From assembly GCA_024691325.1 (NCBI GenBank), contig JAILNR010000003.1, positions 45,260-109,259 of the forward strand: DNA of 64,000 bases, written 5' to 3'. This document shows positions 17,214-27,055 of the stretch, piece after piece (position 1 is the first letter of the stretch; each line of letters starts with the position of its first letter). The notes beneath the pieces are model-generated. The model did not search any database and was not told where the DNA came from. It was given only the letters and a program-made list of their open reading frames with translations. The position numbers were made by a program, and so were the translations under genes. This DNA is from Saccharofermentans sp. (GTDB lineage Bacteria; Bacillota; Clostridia; Saccharofermentanales; Saccharofermentanaceae).

Positions 17214-19507
17214 ACTTCATTGCCGGCTCTTCTGCGGAACCAGTCTTTCTCGAAGTCTTCGACGGGAACCGGCTTCGAGAAGTAATATCCCTGGAACAGC
17301 TTACATCCCATGCCCGCGAGTTTCTGATACTGCTCGAACGTCTCGACACCCTCGGTAAGAGAGACGATGCCCAGATCCTCGGACATATTAATGATATTCT
17401 GAATTATCGTATTCGAACGCGGGTTCTTCTCCGAATCCTTAAGGAACATCATGTCTATCTTAAGCACGTCGACCGGCATATCCTTAAGAAGATTAAACGA
17501 AGAATATCCGCTTCCGAAGTCGTCTATCTCAACTATAAATCCAAGCTTTCTGAATTCATCAACGATCTTAAGCCTGTCGTCCGAATCACTCATCATGACT
17601 GACTCGGTGATCTCGATACGGAGCTTGACGGGGTCGATCTTAAACTCCTCGACCAGGAATCTGATCTCCTTAACAACGTCGAGGAAATAGAAATCCTTCG
17701 GTGAGATATTAACGGAGATGAATGCATCTATGCCGCGCGAAGCCCAGTCTGTGAGGATCTCGCACGCGCATCTCCACATATACTTATCAACTTCGGCGAT
17801 AAGGCCGTTCTTCTCGAATACGGGGATAAAAGCCGCCGGGCTTAAGTAACCGTCATCAGGGTGTATCCAGCGCACGAGCGCCTCGGCTCCGACCAGCGTT
17901 CCATCATTATTAACAATAGGCTGCAGATACGGACGCATCTGCTTCTCCTTGATGGCATCCTGAAGCTGGTTAGATATCAACTGATCATAAACGATCTCAT
18001 CACGGAGCATGTCATCGTAGTAAACGATGTGCTCCACAGAATCCTCGTTAAGTTTGCTCGTGGCAAGACGCGCACTCTCGAACATAAGGTCAACATCAGA
18101 CTCATCGTCAGGCGCTGCCTCATAGATACCGATGTGGATAACAATATGATGCTCAAGATTGTTGTCTTTAATTGTAAAGTTCGATAAAGCTTCCTCAAGA
18201 CGGCCCTCATCAAACAGGTCTTTCCTGACAAGAAGTCCGAACGTGTGCGTTGAGATCTTGCCGTAGATCGCGTTCTTCTGGGCGTTCTTTTTAATGTTTT
18301 CCGCGATTGTCTTCAGCGTCAGGTCACCGAACTGATTTCCGAAGACGTCGTTTATTATGTTGAAGTTGCTGATGTTAACGTAAAGGATAAGATGCGTGTG
18401 CTTCTTGTCAGACTTAAGCCTCTTATCAATACACTCGTTAAGATACTCTCTCGCGTAAAGTCCGGTAAGAGAATCGTGCGTCGAGTTGTACATCTGCTTC
18501 ATAAACTCACGCTGAGACTCAGTGCTGTCGTGAATGTTAAGAAGCATTCCGCTCAGATTATCATTCGTATCCGTGACAGGGCGCGTGTCGAGGTTGTAGT
18601 ACCTGGTGTCATCACCCTCACCTATCTCCACGTTATTGCTCCACTCAGGATTACTAAACTCAATCTCTCCGAAAAGAGCCTGCAGGTTATCCTTGACGTT
18701 ATCGTACTCGCCTTCCTTAACGCCGCCCATAAAGCAGCCGGGTCCGTTAGCCCAGATGCACTGCCCTGATTTATCAAAGAAGTAAAGTGCTTCCGGCATA
18801 TCGGAAACGACACTCGCAAGCATTCGGTCAAGAAGCCTTACGGGGCGGTAAACAATCGCGAAGTAGTAGACAAGAAGTCCCATGATAGCGAGTCCGATCA
18901 TGGCGATATCGATAGGCTTACGAGAAAGGATGTAGTAGGCCTCGACGCCGCCCGCGACAAGAATAGCTATCATGATAATGCTGTACTTCTCAGAATAGAT
19001 CTTGGGAACCTTGATCCACTTGTATATGAATATGGTCAGTATTACAAAGAAAATTCCGTAGCAGATGATACGGTGACACGTCTGTCCCAAAAACGGGATT
19101 ATTCTGTAGTATGCGCTTTTATCTACCATCAGCATCTCAGTAGAGAACGCCTGGTGGAAAAAGGGATTAAGGATGAACTGGATCACATCGCCTGCGATGA
19201 GTGCGTACAAGGTGAACTCGGGCCACCTGGGATTTTTGAGATTGATATTACAGTAGTCGAGTGTAAAACGGAACAAAGCAAAAACGGATATATCCATACC
19301 GATGAAGTATGTATAGTATCCCAATGTGGAATAGTTCTGGGTTCTTGAGATTATGATAATGAGGTTTCCCACAACGGGGATCATGAGAGCCAGATTAAGG
19401 AACACGACAGAACGTCCGATTGGCTTGTGCGAGAAACGCGACGCGATGACGCTGACGAACAGCAAAATAATGAAGACAATAAAGACGTATGTCGCGCCAA
19501 GTCTCAT
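17210..19507 (-). CDS. c-di-GMP phosphodiesterase: 7TM-PAS-GGDEF(degenerate)-EAL
   Basis: This 765-residue membrane protein begins with about seven helices (1-225), then a PAS-like domain (about 235-330), a GGDEF-like domain (about 340-490) and an EAL domain (about 505-755). In the GGDEF-like domain the signature is replaced by STHTF, so it should not make c-di-GMP and may only bind GTP. The EAL domain keeps EALVRW, NIS, ITES, DDFGSGYSS, LKID and EGVET, the residues needed to hydrolyse c-di-GMP. The N-terminal helices resemble histidine-kinase 7TM sensors, so an external or membrane signal is likely. GGGG about 9 nt upstream of the ATG serves as ribosome-binding site. Confidence 0.92.
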   Translation of the reverse strand: MRLGATYVFIVFIILLFVSVIASRFSHKPIGRSVVFLNLALMIPVVGNLIIIISRTQNYSTLGYYTYFIGMDISVFALFRFTLDYCNINLKNPRWPEFTLYALIAGDVIQFILNPFFHQAFSTEMLMVDKSAYYRIIPFLGQTCHRIICYGIFFVILTIFIYKWIKVPKIYSEKYSIIMIAILVAGGVEAYYILSRKPIDIAMIGLAIMGLLVYYFAIVYRPVRLLDRMLASVVSDMPEALYFFDKSGQCIWANGPGCFMGGVKEGEYDNVKDNLQALFGEIEFSNPEWSNNVEIGEGDDTRYYNLDTRPVTDTNDNLSGMLLNIHDSTESQREFMKQMYNSTHDSLTGLYAREYLNECIDKRLKSDKKHTHLILYVNISNFNIINDVFGNQFGDLTLKTIAENIKKNAQKNAIYGKISTHTFGLLVRKDLFDEGRLEEALSNFTIKDNNLEHHIVIHIGIYEAAPDDESDVDLMFESARLATSKLNEDSVEHIVYYDDMLRDEIVYDQLISNQLQDAIKEKQMRPYLQPIVNNDGTLVGAEALVRWIHPDDGYLSPAAFIPVFEKNGLIAEVDKYMWRCACEILTDWASRGIDAFISVNISPKDFYFLDVVKEIRFLVEEFKIDPVKLRIEITESVMMSDSDDRLKIVDEFRKLGFIVEIDDFGSGYSSFNLLKDMPVDVLKIDMMFLKDSEKNPRSNTIIQNIINMSEDLGIVSLTEGVETFEQYQKLAGMGCKLFQGYYFSKPVPVEDFEKDWFRRRAGNEV

Positions 19508-19610
19508 TCAATATTCCCCTAAAGCATAGTTTATTAGACTAATCGTAGCACAGGCAGCCGTCAATTGAACAGCATGCGCGCATTATTAATATAATTGAAA
19601 CCTGATTGTC

Positions 19611-20057
19611 TTATTGGAGCTTATCGGGGCCGAAGCCTGACGGCAGAAGATCTGTCAAAGTGACTTCCTTATAATTCGAAGGTGACTTTGCCATGATGAT
19701 AAGAAGCTTATTAGGATCTGAGAACTCACGCATGACCTGTCGGCACACACCGCACGGTGAACAGTACGAGGTTACCGAATCAGGATCTGAAGCTGCACCC
19801 TTGCCGCCGATGACAGCGATGGCTTCTATCTTACTCTCACCGTTGCCGACTGCATTTGCTATGGCATTACATTCCGCACATCTTCCCGCAGGATAAGATG
19901 CGTTCTCGACGTTAACGCCAGTGTAGATCCTGCCCGATGAACACAGCACAGAAGCAGCGACATTGAACCTCGAATATGGAGCATAAGAATTCTTAAGAAC
20001 GCTGATTGCACTTTGTATCAACGAAGCTCTGTCAAACTCATGATTAATACCTTCCAT
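19611..20057 (-). CDS. cdd: Cytidine deaminase
   Basis: This 148-residue enzyme deaminates cytidine and deoxycytidine to uridine forms in pyrimidine salvage. Zinc ligands are Cys60, Cys102 and Cys105 (CAEC and PCGVCRQ) and Glu62 is the proton shuttle; FNVAAS and GVNVENASYPAGRCAE are hallmark stretches. Length matches the short homotetrameric bacterial form. A purine-rich site (AAGGGGG) lies upstream of the ATG. It is monocistronic and divergent from the GGDEF gene at 20170. Confidence 0.96.
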   Translation of the reverse strand: MEGINHEFDRASLIQSAISVLKNSYAPYSRFNVAASVLCSSGRIYTGVNVENASYPAGRCAECNAIANAVGNGESKIEAIAVIGGKGAASDPDSVTSYCSPCGVCRQVMREFSDPNKLLIIMAKSPSNYKEVTLTDLLPSGFGPDKLQ

Positions 20058-20169
20058 ATGAATCCTGCACCCCCTTTATTACAAACATCATAACTCATAT
20101 TTGTTATACATTGCGTTTACAGTATAGCAACATTTTTCTTATATAATTCAAGGTGATACGGAGGACGAT

Positions 20170-22086
20170 ATGATTAACGGCAGGAAACTGGTCGCTCTTT
20201 GCACGTCGCGTGTTTACGAACCTCAGAATCACGGATTTATCGTGAAAGTAAACGAGCGCCTTAAAACCGAAGGTTACTCCACTCTTGTATTCACAATCAA
20301 TTCAGATATCTACTGGGAAGAAGACAGAGTTGCGACGGAGAAATATGTCTTCGATCTTATCCCCTACGACTATATCGATGCGGTCATCATAATGGACGAG
20401 AAGATCAAAAGCCACAAGATCGCACACAAGATAATCGATAAAGCATCAAGTCACAATATTCCTGTAGTCATCGCGGATGGAAGATATGAGAACGCCTCCT
20501 GTATCAACTTCGACTACGAGGGCGGATTCGAGAAAGTAGTCCGTCACGTCATCGAATATCATAAGGTAAAAAGACCTCACATGATGGCCGGACACTTTGA
20601 TAATGAATTCTCGAACAGACGAATCGAAGTGTTCAGGAAAGTGCTTGAAGAGAACGGCATTGAGTTTGACAAGAGCATGATAAGCTACGGCGACTTCTGG
20701 GCAGTTCCGTGCCGCAAGGCAATGCGTGAACTTATAGACCGCGGTGATCTTCCGGAAGCAATTATCTGTGCCAATGACATTATGGCTGTCACGGTATGTG
20801 AGATGCTTACCGACGAGGGATATAAGATCCCTGAGGACATAATAGTAACGGGCTTCGACGGATACGACGAGATCTACTTCACGACGCCGAAGATCACATC
20901 AGCTTCCTGCGATCTGAATCTTATCGCAGATGCTGCGGTCGATGCTCTTATAGAATCCATAAAAGACGGCAAACCTCACGATAAGATCATCTCCCCCGTA
21001 TTCGTTGCAAACGAATCGTGCGGATGCCCCGAGTGCAATGAACATCCGAGCATCCTCCGCAACTGGTTCAAAGAGAGCTTCGCAAGACTCAACGACGATA
21101 ACAGAGTTCTTCAGATGATGACCTCTTCGATGGAGATCAGCACGACTCCGGGAGAACTTACCGCCTGCATGGAATCGTACAAGACGTACGGCGCACTCGT
21201 TGCGGTTGACAGGAAAGTATTTGTTGACGATATCAGTTACTTTACTGATGCGGATATTGACGATAAGAAGAAGGAATTCATTCTAATCTACGATGATGAG
21301 CACCCCGGAAAATATAAGAAAGATACTTTCACAGTCCCGGGACCCGACGAGGGCGAATACACCGAAGATGTCCTCTCGCCTTCGATCAGAGACAGGATCC
21401 TGGATGCAACAGGAAACGGGTATCCTCTTATCTTCAATTCGCTCGACTGTATGAACCGGCCGTTCGGATTCATCTGTTATGCATTCAATGATTATCACAT
21501 CGCGAACTATACGAATTCGATGAGCGTAACGAATGCTATCAGCACGGGTATCGGCGGCTACAACAACATCAGATATCAAAGTACGCTCATCAAGAAGATG
21601 GATGAGATGTATCTGCACGATGCTCTCACAGGTCTTTATAACCGCGTAGGCTTCCAGAATAAATTCAACTCAGTACGTAAGAAGCCTGAGTACTACTGCA
21701 AGAAAGTAACCATCATGATGAGCGACCTCGACGGTCTTAAATACATCAACGATAACTTCGGACATGCCGAAGGCGATAATGCGATCAAGACGGTAGCGAC
21801 CGCACTTGCCACTTCAGTCCCCGAGGGAAGCATCACGACCAGATTCGGCGGTGACGAGATCTTCTCAGTCGTCTTCGGAGAATGTAACCCCGGCAGGATC
21901 ATGGAGAATATTGATAAATATCTTACTGAATATAACAAGGCTTCCTGCAAACCGTACACGGTATCCACGAGCAGCGGCTTCGTCGTCGCGATACTCGATG
22001 ACTTCTTCGATTTCTCACGTGAGATAAGAGAAGCCGACGAGAAGATGTACATGATCAAGACAGATAAAAAGCGTCAGAGAAGCTGA
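20170..22086 (+). CDS. LacI-type sugar-sensor domain fused to GGDEF
   Basis: This 638-residue soluble protein starts with a periplasmic-binding-protein-like domain of the LacI/GalR regulator type (about 5-275; FDYEGGFEKVVRHV, AIICANDIMAVTVCEML, ITGFDGYDE-like segment), without a helix-turn-helix and without a signal peptide. A middle domain of about 190 residues follows, then a GGDEF domain (about 475-638) with DALTGLYNR. The signature reads RFGGDEI, so the final Phe is Ile; the Gly-Gly-Asp-Glu core is intact and activity is likely but unproven. It probably couples a cytosolic sugar ligand to c-di-GMP synthesis. Ribosome-binding site GGAGGA lies 5 nt before the ATG. Its last codons form half of a terminator. 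Confidence 0.9.
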   Translation: MINGRKLVALCTSRVYEPQNHGFIVKVNERLKTEGYSTLVFTINSDIYWEEDRVATEKYVFDLIPYDYIDAVIIMDEKIKSHKIAHKIIDKASSHNIPVVIADGRYENASCINFDYEGGFEKVVRHVIEYHKVKRPHMMAGHFDNEFSNRRIEVFRKVLEENGIEFDKSMISYGDFWAVPCRKAMRELIDRGDLPEAIICANDIMAVTVCEMLTDEGYKIPEDIIVTGFDGYDEIYFTTPKITSASCDLNLIADAAVDALIESIKDGKPHDKIISPVFVANESCGCPECNEHPSILRNWFKESFARLNDDNRVLQMMTSSMEISTTPGELTACMESYKTYGALVAVDRKVFVDDISYFTDADIDDKKKEFILIYDDEHPGKYKKDTFTVPGPDEGEYTEDVLSPSIRDRILDATGNGYPLIFNSLDCMNRPFGFICYAFNDYHIANYTNSMSVTNAISTGIGGYNNIRYQSTLIKKMDEMYLHDALTGLYNRVGFQNKFNSVRKKPEYYCKKVTIMMSDLDGLKYINDNFGHAEGDNAIKTVATALATSVPEGSITTRFGGDEIFSVVFGECNPGRIMENIDKYLTEYNKASCKPYTVSTSSGFVVAILDDFFDFSREIREADEKMYMIKTDKKRQRS

Positions 22087-22094
22087 CGCTTTTT
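22066..22094. terminator. Terminator embedded in the end of the GGDEF gene
   Basis: AAAAAGCGTCAG (22066-22077), a 5-nt loop and CTGACGC (22083-22089) followed by TTTTT make a strong hairpin. Its left arm encodes the last residues KKRQ and its right arm includes the stop codon. The A-run on the left makes it usable in both directions for the convergent ABC gene. Confidence 0.85.
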
Positions 22095-24282
22095 ATTGAG
22101 TATTATCGAGTCTTTGTCTTTCAACCAGATCTGCGAAGAAACCCTTCTGCGTAACGAGTTCATCATATGTTCCGTCTTCGATTATCTTTCCCTGATCGAT
22201 AACGAGAATTCTGTCGCAGTGCTTGATGGTAGACAGTCTGTGTGCGATTACGATCCTCGTGCAGCCCATCTTATCGAGTGACTCCGACACCTGCTTTTGT
22301 GTCTTGTTATCAAGTGCACTCGTCGCCTCGTCAAAGATCAACAACTTCGGCTTCGGAGCTATGGCACGGGCGATCATGATGCGCTGCTTCTGTCCACCCG
22401 AGATTCCTCCCTGACCTTCAGAGATCAAGGTGCTCATCTGCATCGGCATTTGCCTGATATCATCTTCGATACCCGCCTTGCGTGCCGCTTCCCAGGCATC
22501 ATCCAGAGTAAGCTCGGGCGCCGTGATTACTATGTTCGAGTATATGTCTCCCTGGAACAGACCCGCATCCTGCATGACCGTTCCGATCTTCTTCCTAAGA
22601 GAACCGAGATCCAAACTGTTGATATTACGGTTATCGTAATAGATGACACCTCTGTCCGCCTTCTCGAATCCGAGCAGCAGCCTTACGAGAGTCGACTTGC
22701 CGCATCCGGTCTTACCTACAATGGCAATGTACTCACCCGGCCTTACCTTGAATGAGACATCATCGATGACCCACGGTCCGTCCTCGGTGTACCTGAACGA
22801 GACGTGCTCGAGCTCGATGCCTCCGATGATATCGGTAACGATCTTTTTACTGCCGGTCACCTCAGGCTCGGTCTTGAGGAACGGCTCCGCCATCTCGAGG
22901 ATAGGCTTGATCTGGGCGAAGGTAAGAGCCATGTTTGACACTGTCATGAAAGCTCCGAGCAGCGAACCGTATGCAGCCATGAAAGCGAAGTACGAGGACT
23001 GGTCGACGTTGCTTACAACTGCCATATAGTAAAGAACTATAGTAGATACCAGCGATATTCCCGTAGTGATGACACCGTTGACCTTGAGGAACAACGGAGG
23101 GTTGTAGGTAAGCTCAGCGCTTTGGGTGTAGACATCCATCCATTTCGCGAAGGTCCTCTTCTCGGCACCTGCAAGCTTGATCTTCTGAACACCCGTGATG
23201 AGAGCGTAACTCATACCGGATTCCTTGGCACCATACTTCATAAGCTTGCGCGAGACTCCAACCTGGATGAAAGTCGAGATGGCAGAGAAGCCGACGGTAA
23301 CGAGGATGATGATGACCGAGGGTATTACGAGTCCCGGTGCATACTGGAAGATCTGCGTGATGTAAAGCAAAGACGCGACCGACGTAAGTCCGGAGGACAC
23401 GATAAGGTTCATGATCATCGAGCAAAGCTGGTTGACCGAGAGTGATCTCGACCTTAACTCACCCGGCGAATACTTGCGGAAGAAGTTGGCGGGCAGCGAC
23501 ATCAAACGCATTGTCATCGCAGCCTGAACTCCAAGCGACGTCTTCGTGGTAAGCCTTTCCTGAATAAGACCTAATATATTCGCGAAAAGCTGCGACGATA
23601 CCGATACACAAACAAGGCAGATCGCGATGGAAACGAGTGCGTTAACACTGCCGCTTTCAAGAACCGGTCCCGTCAAAGCCTTGGTGATCCTCGTGATAAG
23701 AATGCCGACTCCGGTCACGATTAAAGTACCGGCGGCCACGAACAGAAGATCACTTATATTCAGCATGCGCCACATGTATGTAATGAGATCGACGATCTCG
23801 AGTTTCTTCAGTGGAAGAGGACGGTAGAAGCAGATCGCCTCGCGCTTAAACAACTTTGCCGACCTCGCGGTTATCCTTATGCGGCGCTTGGTGATCGGGT
23901 CGTGATAGTAGTATCCGCCCATCTGTCCCTGTAAAAGTGCAACGGGCAGATCATCATTGACCGTGAAAGCGATCATCGGTCCGTAGGCGTCTTTGTACCA
24001 GCCCTCACTAAGTTCAACTGTACGGCGCATGACGCCGTGAGGACGCAGGCTGTAGTCGAGCCTCTCCTCAAATGTCTTAAGCTTATCCGGAATATCGACA
24101 GGCTGATAGTGATTGAACTTAAGTATCTCTTCGATAGCGTTCTTGGTTACTATCCTGTCATCTCTTATCTTCTGCGCATTCTGCTGTCCGATGACGATCC
24201 CCGCGATATTCGCAAAGGATTCCTCAAGCAGCTTCTCATCAGCAATTCTTCTTTTCGCGATCTGTTTCTCAAACCAGCCCAT
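22093..24282 (-). CDS. NHLM-type ABC exporter, ATP-binding/permease protein
   Basis: This 729-residue ABC half-transporter matches the second transporter of NHLM (nitrile hydratase leader microcin) export systems. It has about 160 N-terminal residues without a peptidase, six membrane helices (about 175-470) and an ATPase domain with Walker A GKTGCGKST, signature SGGQKQR, Walker B LLIFDEAT and the switch His in IAHRLS. It probably forms a heterodimer with the C39-containing partner encoded just upstream (11 nt gap, AAGGGGGA site). It would sit in the cytoplasmic membrane and export processed peptides. No precursor peptide gene is visible nearby. Confidence 0.87.
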   Translation of the reverse strand: MGWFEKQIAKRRIADEKLLEESFANIAGIVIGQQNAQKIRDDRIVTKNAIEEILKFNHYQPVDIPDKLKTFEERLDYSLRPHGVMRRTVELSEGWYKDAYGPMIAFTVNDDLPVALLQGQMGGYYYHDPITKRRIRITARSAKLFKREAICFYRPLPLKKLEIVDLITYMWRMLNISDLLFVAAGTLIVTGVGILITRITKALTGPVLESGSVNALVSIAICLVCVSVSSQLFANILGLIQERLTTKTSLGVQAAMTMRLMSLPANFFRKYSPGELRSRSLSVNQLCSMIMNLIVSSGLTSVASLLYITQIFQYAPGLVIPSVIIILVTVGFSAISTFIQVGVSRKLMKYGAKESGMSYALITGVQKIKLAGAEKRTFAKWMDVYTQSAELTYNPPLFLKVNGVITTGISLVSTIVLYYMAVVSNVDQSSYFAFMAAYGSLLGAFMTVSNMALTFAQIKPILEMAEPFLKTEPEVTGSKKIVTDIIGGIELEHVSFRYTEDGPWVIDDVSFKVRPGEYIAIVGKTGCGKSTLVRLLLGFEKADRGVIYYDNRNINSLDLGSLRKKIGTVMQDAGLFQGDIYSNIVITAPELTLDDAWEAARKAGIEDDIRQMPMQMSTLISEGQGGISGGQKQRIMIARAIAPKPKLLIFDEATSALDNKTQKQVSESLDKMGCTRIVIAHRLSTIKHCDRILVIDQGKIIEDGTYDELVTQKGFFADLVERQRLDNTQ

Positions 24283-24293
24283 CTGCTTCCCCC

Positions 24294-26468
24294 TTATTCA
24301 TTCGAGATAAGGTCAGCATATGCGCCGCCCTGCCGGATCAGATCGTCGTGCTTACCGCGCTCCAAGACCTTGCCGTGATCAAGAACAATGATCTCGTCGC
24401 AGTCTCTTATCGTCGATAAGCGGTGTGCTATTACTATACAAGTTATACCTCTGTCTTCGATCGCCTTGATAACACCGCTCTCGGTCTTGGCATCAAGGGC
24501 GCTCGTAGCTTCGTCGAGGATTAATATCGTCGGGTCCTGGGCAAGGACACGTGCAATCTCCATACGCTGGCGCTGTCCGCCCGAGAGGTTCTTACCGCCG
24601 CTTGTTATCTTGTGGTCGTAGCCGTCAGGCAGACGCGCGATATCTTCGTGGATCATCGCATCTCTTGCCGCCATGATTACTTCGAAGTCCATGATGGTCT
24701 CATCCCACATCCTTATGTTGTCGGACACGGAATCCTCAAAGAGGATGATGTCCTGATCGACTACCGCGATGGAACCCGACAGGACTTCCCTTGCATAGAA
24801 ATCACGGGGTTTGCCGTCAAACAAGATCTCACCGCTCCAGGGCTGGTAAAGACCTGACACGAGCTTCGAGATAGTGGACTTGCCACAGCCGGACGGGCCA
24901 ACAAGTGCAACCCTCTGCCCTGCCTTAAGGTTAAGCGAGAAGTTCTCAATCAAAGGTTCCTCGAGTCTTGAGTAACCGAAGGTAATATTCTTAAGTTCAA
25001 GATTGCCGCGAAGCTTCGACAGCGAATCTTCCTCTGTCGCCTCGTGTGTGATTCCGGGATCGTCGGGATACTCCATGACATCCTCGACTCTCTCCATCTC
25101 CGTTCTCATCTCCTGTATCGTCTGGCCGGCGGTAACCATGGTCATCGCAGGCTGCATGAAAGACGACAGGAAGCCCTGGAACATCATGACGCCGCCCATC
25201 GTGAACTTACCCTGCATCGTAAGATAGATGCCGAGAACGAGAACCGCGTAGTTTGCTATCGTGCTGAAGAAAGCCGGGATACTTCCCCAGATGATATTGA
25301 CCTTATCCTGCTTAACGTTGGCGGCATTGACCGACGCCTGGATACCGGACCACTTCTGGAAATAGCCGTTCTCGGCTCCGCTCGCCTTGATCGTCTCGAT
25401 CATGCTGATACCCGCAACCGTGGTCGATTCAAGCTTACCCATATCTCTCATCTGGACACGCATGTTGTTTACCCTGAACTCGGAGATGACTCTCGACATA
25501 ATGGCGTTTATCGCGATTGCCGTAACACCTATCAAGGTAAGCATCAGACTCTGCCTTATCATGAGAACAAGGTAGAAGACCATCATCACCGTGTTAAGAA
25601 GCAGCGGTGCGAAAGTATTAACAAGAGTGCCTGCTATGGAGGAATTAAGCGAGAGTCTCGACTGTATGTCACCCGCCATTCTTTGCGAGAAAAAATCCAT
25701 CGGCATGCGCAGGACCTTCCACATGTAGGAAGTGCTGCCGATGATAGCCATCTTGCCGTTGATCTTCAAAGAATAGATAGTCTGCACCCATGCGACGATA
25801 AGCTGAAGTGCAGCAAGTAAGATCAGAAGAAGCGTAAACGGATAGAGCCACTCCGCGTTCTTGTGCGTGAGAAGCCTGTCCATGAATATCCTGGATGTAA
25901 CGGAATTGGCGATACCGAACAAGTATGAGATAGCGGTCGACAGCATGACGAAGACAACTGCCGCACCTGCACCGATAAGGCGCTTACGTGCGAAAGTTAT
26001 CGTACTCTTGCGCTTACCTGACGGCTCGAAATGCTCGGAAGGAACCGGCTGCAGTACGATGCCCGTAAAAGAGCGGTCGAACTCTTCCATCGTCACTTTT
26101 ACCGTGCCTCTCGCGGGATCGTTAATATAAGCGTGCTTCCCGCGGAAACCGTTAAGAACGACAAAGTGGTTCATGTTCCAGTGAATGATGCACGGGAATT
26201 TACCCTCTTCCTTCAATGAATCGGGAGACATCTTGAAAGCCTTTACATCAAAGCCGTAATTTTGTGCCGCGAGAAAAATATTCTTGGCCTTGGAACCGTC
26301 GCGCGAGACACCGCAGTCCTTACGGACCTGCTCGAGCGGGACCCACTTATCGTAGTAGGCCATGATCATCGACAAAGCAGCCGCACCGCACTCGAGCGCC
26401 TCGAGCTGCATTACGACAGGAACTTTTGCCACACCTTTAGTGAGAGTCGGCTTGATGCGCTTTGCCAT
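24294..26468 (-). CDS. NHLM-type ABC exporter with C39 peptidase
   Basis: This 724-residue protein carries an N-terminal C39 cysteine peptidase (about 12-140) with Cys27 in LECGAAAL, His101 in NMNHFVVLNG and Asp117 in INDPARG. The C39 domain cuts leader peptides at double-glycine-type sites during export. Six membrane helices and an ATPase (GPSGCGKST, LSGGQRQR, ILILDEAT, IAHRLS) follow. The order peptidase-permease-ATPase and the paired second ABC protein are those of NHLM bacteriocin systems. All catalytic residues look intact. It is 5 nt after the short HlyD-like gene, in one operon. Confidence 0.92.
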   Translation of the reverse strand: MAKRIKPTLTKGVAKVPVVMQLEALECGAAALSMIMAYYDKWVPLEQVRKDCGVSRDGSKAKNIFLAAQNYGFDVKAFKMSPDSLKEEGKFPCIIHWNMNHFVVLNGFRGKHAYINDPARGTVKVTMEEFDRSFTGIVLQPVPSEHFEPSGKRKSTITFARKRLIGAGAAVVFVMLSTAISYLFGIANSVTSRIFMDRLLTHKNAEWLYPFTLLLILLAALQLIVAWVQTIYSLKINGKMAIIGSTSYMWKVLRMPMDFFSQRMAGDIQSRLSLNSSIAGTLVNTFAPLLLNTVMMVFYLVLMIRQSLMLTLIGVTAIAINAIMSRVISEFRVNNMRVQMRDMGKLESTTVAGISMIETIKASGAENGYFQKWSGIQASVNAANVKQDKVNIIWGSIPAFFSTIANYAVLVLGIYLTMQGKFTMGGVMMFQGFLSSFMQPAMTMVTAGQTIQEMRTEMERVEDVMEYPDDPGITHEATEEDSLSKLRGNLELKNITFGYSRLEEPLIENFSLNLKAGQRVALVGPSGCGKSTISKLVSGLYQPWSGEILFDGKPRDFYAREVLSGSIAVVDQDIILFEDSVSDNIRMWDETIMDFEVIMAARDAMIHEDIARLPDGYDHKITSGGKNLSGGQRQRMEIARVLAQDPTILILDEATSALDAKTESGVIKAIEDRGITCIVIAHRLSTIRDCDEIIVLDHGKVLERGKHDDLIRQGGAYADLISNE

Positions 26469-26473
26469 CAGTC

Positions 26474-26917
26474 TTAATTACCCCTTAACAAGAACTCGAT
26501 GGGATGGAAAGTTTCCGTAATGACCTTTCCTTCGTACTCGCCGTCGGGAAGCGCCACCTGGGCGACACCTACGATTCCGTCATGGCGGTCCTCATAGACT
26601 GAAGCGATGACAAATTCCGAGGTTGCTGTCTTAACCAGCATACCCTCCTCAAGATTATCAGAATCTGTAGTATAGATAAGAGCCTCATTATCATTAACAT
26701 CAATGTAGGCATCACTTGTAGTATATAAATTTCCTATACATGCCCAGGCGACCAGGCCTGAAAGCAATATGATAACGGCAACAAGCACGATCCAAACGCC
26801 GGCACTCGTTACTTTAAGGTAGTCTGTGAGTTGTTCGGGGGACGATATCCTGTCCAGAACGCTTTGTCTGAACAGAGGTGTCGCTTGTTCCGTGGTTTTC
26901 TCATTATTCTCAGCCAT
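26474..26917 (-). CDS. Very short HlyD-like secretion protein of the NHLM locus
   Basis: This 147-residue protein begins with a cytosolic stretch (LFRQSVLDRISSPEQLTDYLKVTS) that resembles the N-terminus of NHLM secretion (HlyD-like) proteins, followed by one membrane helix (about 40-62) and a small beta-rich outer domain. Usual NHLM HlyD-like proteins are several hundred residues long with coiled-coil hairpins. Here that part is missing, with direct continuation to a short barrel-like end. The reading frame is intact with a good AAAGGAG site, so this looks like a designed minimal form rather than a frameshift. It is the first gene of the exporter operon. Confidence 0.68.
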   Translation of the reverse strand: MAENNEKTTEQATPLFRQSVLDRISSPEQLTDYLKVTSAGVWIVLVAVIILLSGLVAWACIGNLYTTSDAYIDVNDNEALIYTTDSDNLEEGMLVKTATSEFVIASVYEDRHDGIVGVAQVALPDGEYEGKVITETFHPIEFLLRGN

Positions 26918-26931
26918 GGCACACTCCTTTT

Positions 26932-26944
26932 GTTACATTGTAAC
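26932..26944. promoter_or_regulatory. 13-bp palindrome in the divergent exporter/FecR region
   Basis: GTTACATTGTAAC is a perfect inverted repeat 15 nt upstream of the HlyD-like ATG. On the minus strand it contains TACAAT, usable as a -10 box. A site where promoter and palindrome coincide is a candidate operator for the exporter operon. Confidence 0.4.
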
Positions 26945-27002
26945 ACCTGACCATAAATAAGAATAATTAAAACTTGATAACAAACATTATTTGGGGATAT
27001 AC

Positions 27003-27030
27003 TTGCAATAGCGGTTCTATTTTGTAGAAT
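27003..27030 (+). promoter_or_regulatory. Promoter of the FecR-like gene
   Basis: TTGCAA (27003-27008), 16 nt and TAGAAT (27025-27030) form a promoter. GAGGGGTGG lies before the ATG at 27056. Confidence 0.55.
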
Positions 27031-27055
27031 CAGCACAAAATCGAGGGGTGGGTTT

